Source: Chloroflexota bacterium
Lineage (GTDB): Bacteria > Chloroflexota > Anaerolineae > Aggregatilineales > Phototrophicaceae
Assembly: GCA_011523615.1 (NCBI GenBank)
Contig: WTGJ01000021.1
Coordinates: 1 to 62,151, forward strand
DNA length: 62,151 nt
Reading direction: 5' to 3'
The notes below the pieces were generated by a model. The model saw only the letters and a program-made list of their open reading frames with translations. It was not told the origin of the DNA and ran no database searches. The position numbers and the translations under genes are program-made. Shown one piece after another: positions 5,627 to 13,791 of this stretch (its first letter is position 1; each line of letters begins with the position of its first letter).

Positions 5627-7522
5627 TCAGGAAGATTCACCCGCCAAGGAACGTTTCTCCATATTGAGCAGTTCATCGGCGACCACTTCGATCGCAATGC
5701 GCTGTTTGCGGTATAGATCCGGTTCACTGAGCGCCAATTTCCGCGCGACTTCACGAACTTTGCAGCGTTGCACAAAGCGCAGGTCGAGGATGTTGTAAAG
5801 CGTCCATTCGGGGGCGGTGAATTGGGGTTCGCCGGCCGGTCGTTGTTGCTCGATGGCAGTCTTCAACACCTCCCGCAAGGCGCGAGCTGGGTTGTAATCG
5901 CGCGAGTTCAAGCGATCGCGAACGACAGCGAGTTCCTGCAAGGCGTTTTGGTAGAGCCCCCGTCCGCCCCAATAATGGCGCAAAGCAGCGCGGACCTGGG
6001 TGATGACCTGGGCGCGATCGGGCAGCTGGGTGGCGGCGGCCCCTTCCCGGCTGATTGGATAAGCGGCTTCGACGGCTCGTGCCCCGGTCAGGGCGATCTG
6101 CGGCAAGAAGCCCTCCAGGACGGCCTGCATCTCTTCCTGCAATTTCATATCGGAGAGTGCTCGTTCGGCCCTTTGTCTGAGGATGCGGAAATCCAATGCC
6201 GCCCGCTGCGACAGGGGGAAAGTATCGGCGTCGGCGAGGATGCGCAGCGCACCGATGACGTGTGGGTTGCCAGCGCTGTCTCGTTGGTAGCTGCTGCGCA
6301 ACGGCAACCACCAGGCATCCTCGTGGCGCAGGGGATCGTTCGGCGCCGCAGCGGCAGGGAACGGCGGCGGCTTCACTGCAGACCAATCGTCAGCGAGCCG
6401 GCCGGCCATTGCCACGCCTTCGCTGCCCGGGTCTTGTATTTGATGAACGGCGGCGCCACCGGCACGCAGGGAATCACAGATCGTGGCCAGCACCGCTTCC
6501 AGGAGGTGCAACAAGTCTCGCTTCGCCAGCAGGCGGTCGTTGAGTTCTTCCAGGCGTGCCAGTTGTGCGGCGCCTTCTGCATCGTAAATGAGCACCTTGC
6601 CCAGCCAGGGCAGCGCCAGATGGGCGATCCATTGCCAGAGCAGGATGCCGACCACCACGGCAAACGGGATGAAGGCAACTCCCTGTATGCCCATGACGTG
6701 GGGCAAGGCAGCGAAGGCGCTCATGATGCCCAGGGCGAGCAAACCCATGGCCGGGCCGCGCAGGCTGAAATTCAGCAGTTCCTGCTTGACCACACGATCC
6801 GGCTTTTCCGTGCCAAAATAAGATAGGGGGTAGTAGAGAAAGATGATCAAGATGACCACGGTGGCGTTGGCCAGGCTGACGAGGATCAGCAGCAATGAAC
6901 TGAATTCTTCGCCCGGCGAAAGCAAGGCGGAGTAAGGGAAGATCGCGATGGAAGCAGTGGGCAGGGAGAATTGCAACATCGCCATGCGCCTGCTGGTACC
7001 CTGCGTGAGGCAACGCAACCGTGCCCGTTGCACCAGGAGGAAGGCGAAAGCGCTGATCAGCAAGAAGTACATGGTGAATAGAGAGAACAACGTCGGTTGA
7101 GCGCGCAAGAGCTGATCCACATCGTGTACCAGCTGATCGGTGAACACCGCCAGGCAGGCGAACAGGGCACTGGTGAGGTACCAGAGGCGCAAGAGCAGCA
7201 GACGCCGCCCCCGCGAAGGCAAACCGGTGGTGGTGAGCAAAGCATCGGCCAGGTGAAACAAGGCGGCCGGGGTGAAGGCGATGCCGATCCATTGCGCACG
7301 GCGGAAGATGAGCGGCCCCGGCGCCTGGCCTTCCAGAGCGAGCAGGGCATCCAGCGCATACGTCAGGGTCACGCAACCGAGAAGAATGCTTGCGCTCCGG
7401 GTGACTCGGTTGTGGAAGTTGCGACTCAGGTTGTACAGGAGCAGGGAAACCGTGATGACGACGACGGCCGCGGTCAGCGTCTGATTGGCGATATCCAACA
7501 GCTCGGCGAACCAACTAGGCAT
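5627..7522 (-). CDS. Large multi-pass membrane protein with cytoplasmic region and possible C-terminal HTH
   Basis: A 631-residue protein whose first ~310 residues hold about eight hydrophobic segments (for example 16-32, 180-210, 218-245, 270-300), resembling the 7TM sensor module seen in front of some histidine kinases. A cytoplasmic part of about 320 residues follows, with a short coiled segment near 325-350 and a GAF-like stretch, but no kinase motifs (no H-box, N or G boxes). The last ~70 residues (KVREVARKLALSEPDLYRKQ) look like a helix-turn-helix. A membrane-bound sensor/regulator is a reasonable guess. The start overlaps the upstream GNAT stop by 8 nt with no ribosome site, so translation is probably coupled. 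Confidence 0.75.
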   Translation of the reverse strand: MPSWFAELLDIANQTLTAAVVVITVSLLLYNLSRNFHNRVTRSASILLGCVTLTYALDALLALEGQAPGPLIFRRAQWIGIAFTPAALFHLADALLTTTGLPSRGRRLLLLRLWYLTSALFACLAVFTDQLVHDVDQLLRAQPTLFSLFTMYFLLISAFAFLLVQRARLRCLTQGTSRRMAMLQFSLPTASIAIFPYSALLSPGEEFSSLLLILVSLANATVVILIIFLYYPLSYFGTEKPDRVVKQELLNFSLRGPAMGLLALGIMSAFAALPHVMGIQGVAFIPFAVVVGILLWQWIAHLALPWLGKVLIYDAEGAAQLARLEELNDRLLAKRDLLHLLEAVLATICDSLRAGGAAVHQIQDPGSEGVAMAGRLADDWSAVKPPPFPAAAAPNDPLRHEDAWWLPLRSSYQRDSAGNPHVIGALRILADADTFPLSQRAALDFRILRQRAERALSDMKLQEEMQAVLEGFLPQIALTGARAVEAAYPISREGAAATQLPDRAQVITQVRAALRHYWGGRGLYQNALQELAVVRDRLNSRDYNPARALREVLKTAIEQQRPAGEPQFTAPEWTLYNILDLRFVQRCKVREVARKLALSEPDLYRKQRIAIEVVADELLNMEKRSLAGESS

Positions 7523-8141
7523 TTAGGTGAGCCGCATCGGTGAGCATACGAGTGAAGAAAAGGGCGATTTCGCCATTGGCATAGTATTGCTCATCATAAC
7601 CGCTGTAGACAAAACCGTGGCGCAAAAAGTAGCGAATGGCGGGCATATTGGAGCTTTGCGTTTCGATGCGGATGCGTTGGATCTGTGTCGGTTTTTCGGC
7701 CAACGTGCGGCTGCAGCTTTCTGCCGCGCTGAGCAGCTGGCTGCCGATCCCTTCGCCACGGCGAGACCGCGTCACCACAAAATTCGTCACCCGGATCAGC
7801 GCCTGCGCTTCTTCCGGGATCAACGTCAGATAAGCGAGGATCCGCCCCGCACCACCGAACTGTTCTTCGGCAACCAACAAGAGTTGCGGTGCTTGGGTGG
7901 CTTGTTGGAGGAGGGATGGCTGGGGCAGGTTTTCATACTCCAATGGGCGAGGCAGCCGAACCTGGTGGAAGCGTGCCGTCGGCGCACCACTTTCTTCGCG
8001 CACCGCCAACTGCCATACGTGTTGCGAGGTGTAGCTGTGGTCCAGCGCCCGGCAAGAAACCAGGTCGGTTTCGGTTCCCGGGCGAATCCGGTAGTGGGTG
8101 TTTTCTGGGTTCAGAACCTCGAACCGTTGCGTCTCATCCAT
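7515..8141 (-). CDS. GNAT family N-acetyltransferase
   Basis: A 208-residue acetyltransferase. The acetyl-CoA loop RRGEGIGSQLL is at about 140-150, and the C-terminal segment with N-x-P-A-x-x-x-F-L-R-x-GF (NMPAIRYFLRHGF) fits GNAT enzymes. It sits 3 nt after the LiaF-like gene and overlaps the membrane-protein gene, in an operon headed by the stand-alone sigma region 4 protein. Substrate unknown. Confidence 0.83.
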   Translation of the reverse strand: MDETQRFEVLNPENTHYRIRPGTETDLVSCRALDHSYTSQHVWQLAVREESGAPTARFHQVRLPRPLEYENLPQPSLLQQATQAPQLLLVAEEQFGGAGRILAYLTLIPEEAQALIRVTNFVVTRSRRGEGIGSQLLSAAESCSRTLAEKPTQIQRIRIETQSSNMPAIRYFLRHGFVYSGYDEQYYANGEIALFFTRMLTDAAHLNA

Positions 8142-8144
8142 GTT

Positions 8145-8960
8145 TCATTCCAGGTACACGTCCCCCAGGCCGGGGTGCAACTCGAGGTGAACCGGCTGCG
8201 CGCTTTCGGCGAGGCTGCCGGCCGCGTAGCTGCCCTGACCACGGGGAACATAGCGTAGTTCATTTGCGTGAATTCGAGTATAGCGGTTGTGATGGATGTG
8301 GATGCGGCAACTGCGATCGGGCGGCACCGAGATATAGATGTCGCCCAACGCATTGCGCAACGTCAAGGGGGCAGAAGCGCGAGCGGGCGGGGTGATGTGG
8401 AGGGTACCCATCACGCTGCTGCAGCTGCCACCTTCCAGGATGAGTTCGCCGCAATCCAACCAGAGGTCGCCCAGCCAACTGCGGATTTCGAATTGCCAAA
8501 ACAATTCAGGGGCCAGCTGCAGGCGCCAATCTGACTGGGTGAAGAAAGCGCTCTGTCGATGATGGAGGTGGATGGTCGTGTGTTGAAAGTGACGATGGAC
8601 CGCAGGCGGGGTGCGCGCATATTGACCCGTGATGAGGGTTGCAGATTCATCGGGGGCGCCAGAAGCCCGCTTGTCGGTCGAGGCGGCCAAGCGAACGTCC
8701 GCCATGCCATTATCGATCACCAGGCTGGCGGAGATGGAGTCGGCTTTGGCGATGCGGAAATGGCGGTCGGGCGCTGCAGCGTGAGCAGGGCGCGGGGTGG
8801 AAACGTCACTGCCGAGCAGCAGAACCAAGCCAGTGGAGAGGAAAACGAAGGGCAGCAAACGCCACGTGCTGGGCAAGAGGTAAAAATTCTGCGCCAGCCA
8901 GGCGGAGCTGATCAGGGCGATCAAGAGCGGAAAGAGGAAGGGGCGAGCGCGTTCAAGCAT
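8145..8960 (-). CDS. Membrane protein with LiaF/toast-rack-like C-terminal domain
   Basis: A 271-residue protein with two N-terminal membrane segments (about 7-24 and 32-52) and a long extracytoplasmic or cytoplasmic beta-rich part. Repeated LGD-x-(Y/W)-(I/L/V) motifs (LGDLWLD, LGDIYIS, LGDVYLE) are characteristic of LiaF/DUF2154 toast-rack domains linked to envelope stress sensing. The ATG at 8960 overlaps the stop of the upstream sigma-4 gene in ATGCTTGA, so that start is preferred over the one at 8981. The exact role is not known. Confidence 0.72.
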   Translation of the reverse strand: MLERARPFLFPLLIALISSAWLAQNFYLLPSTWRLLPFVFLSTGLVLLLGSDVSTPRPAHAAAPDRHFRIAKADSISASLVIDNGMADVRLAASTDKRASGAPDESATLITGQYARTPPAVHRHFQHTTIHLHHRQSAFFTQSDWRLQLAPELFWQFEIRSWLGDLWLDCGELILEGGSCSSVMGTLHITPPARASAPLTLRNALGDIYISVPPDRSCRIHIHHNRYTRIHANELRYVPRGQGSYAAGSLAESAQPVHLELHPGLGDVYLE

Positions 8961-9207
8961 GGAGGTAATCGCGCAAACCATCCACGTGTGGTGAATTTTT
9001 TAATCGTGAAAGAGCTTGTTTTTCGATTTGGCGGATGCGTTCGCGGGTTACATTGAACATGCGGCCCACTTCTTCCAGAGTATGAGTGCGCGTTTCTTCA
9101 TTGAGGCCAAAACGCAGGCGCAAGATGTGGGCTTGACGAAAAGGAAAATGCCTCTGCACTTCTTTCAGTTTGTTATGCATCATATTCAGGATGGTGACAT
9201 GTTCCAT
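8953..9207 (-). CDS. Stand-alone sigma-70 region 4 protein (84 aa)
   Basis: Nearly the whole protein is a sigma region 4: [45 protein letters not shown], very like the C-terminus of the neighbouring RpoD ([15 protein letters not shown]...[16 protein letters not shown]). Regions 1-3 are missing, so it cannot act as a normal sigma factor alone. It could bind -35 DNA or the RNA polymerase beta flap as a regulator, or be a relic of an rpoD duplication. It has no in-frame stop or decay and opens an operon with a LiaF-like protein, which argues for function. Confidence 0.82.
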   Translation of the reverse strand: MEHVTILNMMHNKLKEVQRHFPFRQAHILRLRFGLNEETRTHTLEEVGRMFNVTRERIRQIEKQALSRLKNSPHVDGLRDYLHA

Positions 9208-9219
9208 ATGCCACCGATC

Positions 9220-9228
9220 ATTGTACCA
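9220..9228 (-). promoter_or_regulatory. Possible extended -10 promoter of the sigma-4 operon
   Basis: TGGTACAAT on the minus strand (TACAAT at 9220-9225 with an upstream TG) lies 12 nt before the ATG. No convincing -35 is seen. The 5' leader would be only about 5 nt long. Confidence 0.4.
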
Positions 9229-9346
9229 TTGATCAGTGCTTCACCATCAGCAGCAAACGTGAGGCTATTTCATGATCCATGCCCCGATGATAACAGCAAG
9301 GCGAACGTTCTCTTAAACTTGGGTAAGTAGGGCGGCTGAGGTCCGC

Positions 9347-10651
9347 TCAGTCGGTGAGGTAGCCCTTCAATTTCACGTGCGCCGAGGATTGCCGCAGGCG
9401 GTTGAGGGCCTGCGTTTCCAATTGGCGGACCCGTTCGCGGGTCACGTTGATCTTGCGGCCCACCTCTTCCAAAGTGAAGATGCGGGTTTCTTCATTGAGG
9501 CCATAGCGCAGACGCAAGATATGCGCCTCCCGCTCCGGCAGATTCAGCAGCGCGCTTTGCAGATCGCGCTTCATCAGCGTCTCGGCCACTTCGTCCGCCG
9601 GTGAAGGGCTGTCTTTATCCGGAATGAAGTCGCCATAGGTCGCGTCGCTATCATCGTCCAAGGGGTCATCCATGCTGATGGGCCGGCGGGAGATTTCCTG
9701 GAGGTGCTCGACTTTTTCCACCATCACCGAGCGCTTCTCCGGGTCGGGGTCAAAACCGACGGCAATTTCTTCGATGGTGGGCTCGCGGCCTTTTTCTTGC
9801 GTCAATTGGTGTTGGATTTTGCGCATCCGGTTCAGCTGGTCGCCCATGTGTACGGGCACGCGGATGGTACGGCCCTGGTCGGCGACCGCGCGGCTGACGG
9901 CCTGGCGGATCCACCAGGTGGCGTAGGTGGAAAATTTATGGCCGCGGCGATATTCGAATTTTTCCGTCGCTCGCATCAAACCGATGTTGCCTTCCTGGAT
10001 CAGGTCCAGGAAGGGCACGCCGCGATTCTTGTATTTCTTGGCGATGTTGATGACCAGCCGGGTATTGGCCCAGATGAGGTGCTCTTTGGCATCTTCGCCA
10101 TCCTGGATTTCATCCTGCAGGTCAAAGACGTCAGCCGGAGAAAGGCTATCGCCAAAGGCAGCCAAATGTTCTTGGGCGGAGAGGCCATTCTCCATTCGCT
10201 TCGCCAGTTCCACTTCCATTTCGGCGGTGAGCAGTGGGACATGGCCCGCTTCTTTGAGGTACAGGCCGATGCTATCGTCGCTATCCAGGGCGAGTTGGTA
10301 ACCCGCATCATCGCTGAGGTCAAACTCGCGGAAGGCGGTTCGGCTGATCTCTTCGGTTGCTTCTTCATCACCGCGCTCGGATAGGAGCAAGGGAGGGATC
10401 GTTTCCGCACCCGTGACCGGGGAGAAAGTGATGGTCGCATCGTTGGCATCTTCGTCGTCTTCACTTTGCGGGAGATCGGTGATCTTGATGCCTTCCGCCA
10501 GGAGTTTGTCGAAGAGGTCATCGAGCGGGGCCAATTCCTCTTCGAAATAGGGAAAGGTGCGCAGGATGTCGTCATAGTAAATGACGCCTTTTTCTCTGGC
10601 CCACTCGACGAAACGAGCTTCGACTTCCTCGCGCTGCTGGGTGATGAGCAT
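9347..10651 (-). CDS. rpoD: RNA polymerase principal sigma factor RpoD
   Basis: A 434-residue sigma factor with all regions: 1.1-like helices at about 7-55, an acidic linker 62-125, region 1.2 at about 127-155, region 2 at about 186-270 with the -10-recognition segment [24 protein letters not shown], region 3 at about 270-345, and region 4 at about 362-430 with the helix-turn-helix [20 protein letters not shown]. It recognises -35/-10 promoters of the TTGACA/TATAAT kind seen across this window. The upstream side carries a TTGGCA-18-TATACT promoter and a hairpin, and a perfect palindrome occupies the place of a ribosome site just before the ATG. Confidence 0.96.
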   Translation of the reverse strand: MLITQQREEVEARFVEWAREKGVIYYDDILRTFPYFEEELAPLDDLFDKLLAEGIKITDLPQSEDDEDANDATITFSPVTGAETIPPLLLSERGDEEATEEISRTAFREFDLSDDAGYQLALDSDDSIGLYLKEAGHVPLLTAEMEVELAKRMENGLSAQEHLAAFGDSLSPADVFDLQDEIQDGEDAKEHLIWANTRLVINIAKKYKNRGVPFLDLIQEGNIGLMRATEKFEYRRGHKFSTYATWWIRQAVSRAVADQGRTIRVPVHMGDQLNRMRKIQHQLTQEKGREPTIEEIAVGFDPDPEKRSVMVEKVEHLQEISRRPISMDDPLDDDSDATYGDFIPDKDSPSPADEVAETLMKRDLQSALLNLPEREAHILRLRYGLNEETRIFTLEEVGRKINVTRERVRQLETQALNRLRQSSAHVKLKGYLTD

Positions 10652-10652
10652 G

Positions 10653-10666
10653 TAGGTTCGAACCTA
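10653..10666. repeat. 14-bp perfect palindrome next to the rpoD start
   Basis: TAGGTTCGAACCTA is fully self-complementary and lies 1 nt from the ATG, replacing an expected Shine-Dalgarno sequence. It could be an operator or an mRNA structure limiting initiation. The GGTTCGAACC core resembles a tRNA T-arm, but no tRNA can be folded around it. Confidence 0.5.
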
Positions 10667-10743
10667 TCCATACTAGGGGTGGCACCAGGCGATGCGTTGC
10701 ATAAGAATGCAAGCGCAAACCGCTGGCCCACCTTCGCAAACAA

Positions 10744-10817
10744 CCCCGCATGGTGCGGGGCCTGCGGTGTGCGAACGAAACAACATCAGTATACACAATT
10801 TGCTTGTCAAGTGCCAA
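10744..10817 (-). promoter_or_regulatory. rpoD promoter and 5'-UTR hairpin
   Basis: TTGGCA (10812-10817) and TATACT (10788-10793) with an 18-nt spacer form the best minus-strand promoter. A TTGACA at 10805-10810 is only 11 nt from the same -10. Downstream a perfect 7-bp hairpin (10744-10760, CCCCGCA/TGCGGGG, 3-nt loop) lies in the ~135-nt 5'-UTR. The 393-bp gap between rpoD and cysM holds this and the Cys leader on the other strand. Confidence 0.65.
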
Positions 10818-10854
10818 TTTGTCGGTGTGCAATTTTGGACATTTTACGTTTTGC

Positions 10855-10883
10855 TTGACCCCTTGCACCGAAATGGGTAAGAT
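10855..10883 (+). promoter_or_regulatory. Sigma-70 promoter of the Cys leader/cysM transcript
   Basis: TTGACC (10855-10860), 17-nt spacer, TAAGAT (10878-10883). The leader ATG at 10891 follows after 7 nt, again the leaderless arrangement. Confidence 0.8.
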
Positions 10884-10890
10884 GAAGCTC

Positions 10891-10950
10891 ATGATGGATC
10901 GGCGCGGACGGATGATCTGTTCTTGTACCTTGGTCAGAGGAGGGCGTTAG
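10891..10950 (+). CDS. Cysteine-containing leader peptide upstream of cysM (19 aa)
   Basis: A 19-codon ORF, MMDRRGRMICSCTLVRGGR, with Cys at 10 and 12 and a TAG stop at 10948-10950. It starts 7 nt after the -10 box, so it is probably translated from the mRNA 5' end. A terminator begins 33 nt after its stop and the cysteine synthase gene follows. The Cys content is lower than in the JAMM leader, but position, promoter and terminator match. Stalling at the CSC codons would relieve termination. Arg codons are also frequent (5 of 19), so a second input cannot be excluded. Confidence 0.75.
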   Translation: MMDRRGRMICSCTLVRGGR

Positions 10951-10983
10951 CTCCCGTTCGCATTTGCCGGTCCACCGACCCAG

Positions 10984-11027
10984 AACGTGGTGACGTCCAA
11001 GAGCAGGCGTTGACCACGTTTTTTTAT
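10984..11027 (+). terminator. Intrinsic terminator/attenuator before cysM
   Basis: AACGTGGT (10984-10991) pairs with ACCACGTT (11013-11020); an inner GACG/CGTT pairing extends the stem. T7 follows, then ATTT. It ends 18 nt before the cysM ATG. Confidence 0.87.
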
Positions 11028-11044
11028 TTGGTGGAACAACCGAA

Positions 11045-12025
11045 ATGGAAAAAGCCTCCATCCGAAGCGAAGCCTACCCGAGTGCGCCGATGAAGACGAT
11101 TGCGCCGCAAGACAATACCGCTCGTGACCTTTTTGCCCAGATTGGGAATACGCCGCTGCTGAGTTTTCGGCGCATCACGGCTCACTTGCCCGCGGACGTT
11201 CGGCTGTACGCGAAGGCAGAATGGCACAATCCCGGCGGCAGTGTGAAGGATCGGGCCGCTTACGCCATCCTCTGTGCCGGTGAAGCGCGGGGCGAGTTGA
11301 CCCGCGATAAAATCCTGGTGGATAGCACGAGCGGCAACACGGGCATCGCCTTCGCCATGCTGGGCGCCGCTTTGGATTATCGCGTGCGTCTATACGTTCC
11401 AGAAAACGTGAGCGGCGAGCGGCTGGCGATCCTGCGGGCTTATGGCGCGGGGCTGGAGTTGACCGACCCTGCCGAAGGTTCGGATGGGGCTTTGCTGGCG
11501 GTGAGAGCGGCGGTTCGCCGTCAACCGGAACGTTACTTCTATGCGGATCAATACGGCAATGCAGCCAATTGGCAGGCCCATTATCGCAGCACCGCACCCG
11601 AGATCTGGCAGCAGACGGGCGGTCAAGTCACCCATTTCGTGGCGGGCATCGGCACCAGTGGCACCTTGATGGGGACGGGGCGGCGCCTGCGTGAATTGCG
11701 GCAGGAATTACAGGTCATCGCCGTGCAGCCCGCCTCTCCGCTTCATGGCCTGGAAGGTTTGAAGCACATGGATTCGGCCCTCTTGCCCGCGATCTATGAC
11801 CCCGATTTCGCCGATGCTCAATTGCGCATTCAAACGGAATTGGCGCAGGATATGTCGCGGCGATTGGCGCGTGAGGAAGGTTGCCTGGTGGGCACCAGTG
11901 CGGCGGCGGCCGTGGTGGCTTCTTTGCAGTTGGCGGAGCGAGTTGCAGAGCGCGGTGAATCGGCTTGCATCGTGACGATTCTGCCGGATAGCGGAACGAA
12001 ATACCTCAGCCAATCGATCTGGTGA
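11045..12025 (+). CDS. cysM: PLP-dependent cysteine synthase, CysM-like
   Basis: Forms cysteine (or a carrier-bound cysteine) from an activated serine and a sulfur donor. The PLP lysine is Lys68 in NPGGSVKDR, and the phosphate/substrate loop is TSGNTGIA. Segments such as QYGNAANWQAHY and GTSGTLMGTGRRLRE are strongly like mycobacterial CysM, which uses thiocarboxylated CysO and O-phosphoserine. The loop carrying the phosphoserine-recognising Arg in that enzyme (EPRYGE) is QPASPLHG here, so the acceptor could be O-acetylserine or another ester. ATG 11045 has GGTGG upstream; ATG 11090 is an alternative start. Controlled by the upstream Cys leader. Confidence 0.9.
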   Translation: MEKASIRSEAYPSAPMKTIAPQDNTARDLFAQIGNTPLLSFRRITAHLPADVRLYAKAEWHNPGGSVKDRAAYAILCAGEARGELTRDKILVDSTSGNTGIAFAMLGAALDYRVRLYVPENVSGERLAILRAYGAGLELTDPAEGSDGALLAVRAAVRRQPERYFYADQYGNAANWQAHYRSTAPEIWQQTGGQVTHFVAGIGTSGTLMGTGRRLRELRQELQVIAVQPASPLHGLEGLKHMDSALLPAIYDPDFADAQLRIQTELAQDMSRRLAREEGCLVGTSAAAAVVASLQLAERVAERGESACIVTILPDSGTKYLSQSIW

Positions 12026-12049
12026 AGTCAGGCAGTTTCAACGGCGCGA

Positions 12050-13123
12050 TCAGAGAAATTCCTTGAGGCGGCGGCTCCGACGTGGGTGCCGCAAACGGGT
12101 GAGCGCTCGGCCCTCGATTTGCCGGATGCGTTCCCGAGTCAAGCCGAATTTTTCACCGACTTCTTCCAGGGTGTAGCTGCGACCGTTCAACAGGCCGAAG
12201 CGCATCCGCAAGATGTGCGCTTCGCGCGGATCGAGAGTGGTGAGGAGGCTTTCCAGCGTGTGATTCAGCATTTTTTCCTGCGTATCTTCATCGGGCGTAG
12301 GTGAGTTTTCGTTCTCGATGAAATGCCCGAGCTCGCTGTCTTCGTCGTCGCCCACCGGGTGTTCCAGGCTGAGAGGTTGTTGCGAGACCTTGAGCATCCA
12401 TTGAATTTTGCGAATGTCCAGATCCATCGCTTCCGCAACTTCTTCGAGGGAAGGCTTTTCCGCGTTTTCTTGCTCCATTTCGCGCATGATGCGATACAAA
12501 CGGCGGATGCGGTCGCTCATGTGGAAGGGGACGCGGATGGTTCGCCCCTGGTCGGTCACGGCCCGCGTGATGGTCTGGCGGATCCACCAGGTGGCATAGG
12601 TGCTGAAACGAAAACCGCGCCGGTGGTCGAATTTTTCCACCGCCTTGATGAGGCCTAGGTTGCCTTCCTGGATCAAATCCAGGAAAGGGACCCCACGCGT
12701 CATGAAGCGTTTGGCGATGCTGACCACGAGGCGCGTATTGGCTTTGATGAGGTGATCGCGGGCGGCGGTGCCATCGCGGACTTGCTCTCGCCAGCGATCC
12801 GCTCTGGGCGAATCTGGCTTGCGATGCAAACTGCGCTCGGCAGCCAGGCCCGCATCCCGCCGCTTCGCCAGGGAGATTTCCTCTTCCATGGTCAGCAAGG
12901 GAACCCGAGCCATTTCTTTCAGATACATGCCGATGATGTCATTGGCCGCACTGGAAGCGAGTTCCTTGAGCTCTTCCAGCTCCGTTTCATCCAGCTCCGG
13001 TTCTTCTTCGATGTGTTCATCATCCAGTGGGTAGGACAACTCTTCATTGAGTTCCAGCGCCACATCACCGCCCGGCACTTGTTCCTTGGAGCGAATGGAT
13101 ACTTCGCCCATCATTTCATTCAT
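12050..13123 (-). CDS. RpoD-type (group 1/2) sigma factor, second copy
   Basis: A 357-residue sigma factor with an acidic N-terminus (about 25-55), region 1.2 ([29 protein letters not shown], about 59-87), region 2 with [20 protein letters not shown], region 3 and region 4 ending in [18 protein letters not shown]. It lacks the region 1.1 seen in the rpoD gene nearby. The ATG at 13123 has AAGGAG upstream and overlaps the DUF177 stop, so it is chosen over the upstream starts. It is likely an alternative vegetative-type sigma factor recognising similar promoters. Confidence 0.94.
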   Translation of the reverse strand: MNEMMGEVSIRSKEQVPGGDVALELNEELSYPLDDEHIEEEPELDETELEELKELASSAANDIIGMYLKEMARVPLLTMEEEISLAKRRDAGLAAERSLHRKPDSPRADRWREQVRDGTAARDHLIKANTRLVVSIAKRFMTRGVPFLDLIQEGNLGLIKAVEKFDHRRGFRFSTYATWWIRQTITRAVTDQGRTIRVPFHMSDRIRRLYRIMREMEQENAEKPSLEEVAEAMDLDIRKIQWMLKVSQQPLSLEHPVGDDEDSELGHFIENENSPTPDEDTQEKMLNHTLESLLTTLDPREAHILRMRFGLLNGRSYTLEEVGEKFGLTRERIRQIEGRALTRLRHPRRSRRLKEFL

Positions 13124-13679
13124 TCTCGCTGCTCCTTTGCGAAGTCGGATTCGGTAACAACTCAGCCAGGGAAGACCAGCGCGGGTCGCTGGGTGGAGGG
13201 CAATGGCAGGCGGCTTCATTGAGGTTTTGCCCACATTGCGGGCACAGACCGGCGCAATCTTCGCGGCAAAAGACGCGGTTTTCCGCATCGATCATCAGTT
13301 CAGCACGCAGGACCGGCTGCAGGTTCAACATGCCATCTTCACGGATGAAAAATTCCGTCGCGCCGGATCGCAGCAGAACCCCCGGGATGCCGAATAATTC
13401 TTCCAGGTCGATTTGGGCAACGCGGGAGAGCCCGCCGAGGCAGCGGCTGCATTCGCCCTGGTAAGGGATGTGCATCCTTCCTTGGGCCCATAGACCTTCG
13501 CTCGTTCGGCTGATCTGCAAGGTGCCCTGGATGCCGGCTGCGACGAGATCATCCCCCAGCGAGATCGCCGGCAGATCGAAGGGGAATTCGCAGGTGGTGC
13601 CCACCGGGCCATGCACGAGAAAGCCGACATTGAGCTTGAGCAGGGTGCCGGGCAAGGGGTGTGCGGCTGTGGACGCCAT
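13116..13679 (-). CDS. DUF177/YceD family protein
   Basis: A 187-residue protein of the YceD family, whose members are usually encoded before rpmF and have been linked to 23S rRNA processing. The typical pattern is present: GECSRCLGG in the middle and a cysteine-rich C-terminus (CREDCAGLCPQCGQNLN, then CHC) that may bind metal. The usual rpmF neighbour is missing; a sigma factor gene overlaps the end instead. The ATG at 13679 with GAGG upstream is preferred; the ORF upstream of it has no family similarity and crosses the divergent promoter region. Confidence 0.87.
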   Translation of the reverse strand: MASTAAHPLPGTLLKLNVGFLVHGPVGTTCEFPFDLPAISLGDDLVAAGIQGTLQISRTSEGLWAQGRMHIPYQGECSRCLGGLSRVAQIDLEELFGIPGVLLRSGATEFFIREDGMLNLQPVLRAELMIDAENRVFCREDCAGLCPQCGQNLNEAACHCPPPSDPRWSSLAELLPNPTSQRSSENE

Positions 13680-13791
13680 GTGCCTCGCAGATTCCAACCA
13701 TTTGCAAACGGAATATAAACCATAATGGCCGCCAATTCCGCTACAGATTTGTAACAGTGCGGCATTGACGTTAATGTGATGGGGCGATGGT

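Noticed and set aside
9300..9312. GAACGTTC as a LexA-type box between rpoD and the sigma-4 gene.
   Set aside because: The Gram-positive type box needs four bases between GAAC and GTTC; here they are adjacent.
10651..10720. GGTTCGAACC next to rpoD as a possible tRNA T-arm.
   Set aside because: No acceptor, D or anticodon arm can be built around it on either strand.
10680..10793. A 37-codon minus-strand ORF with five Cys codons in the rpoD 5' region, looking like another Cys leader.
   Set aside because: Its ATG lies 1 nt after the TATACT box, so the transcript would start downstream of the start codon; no terminator follows it and rpoD is not a cysteine gene.
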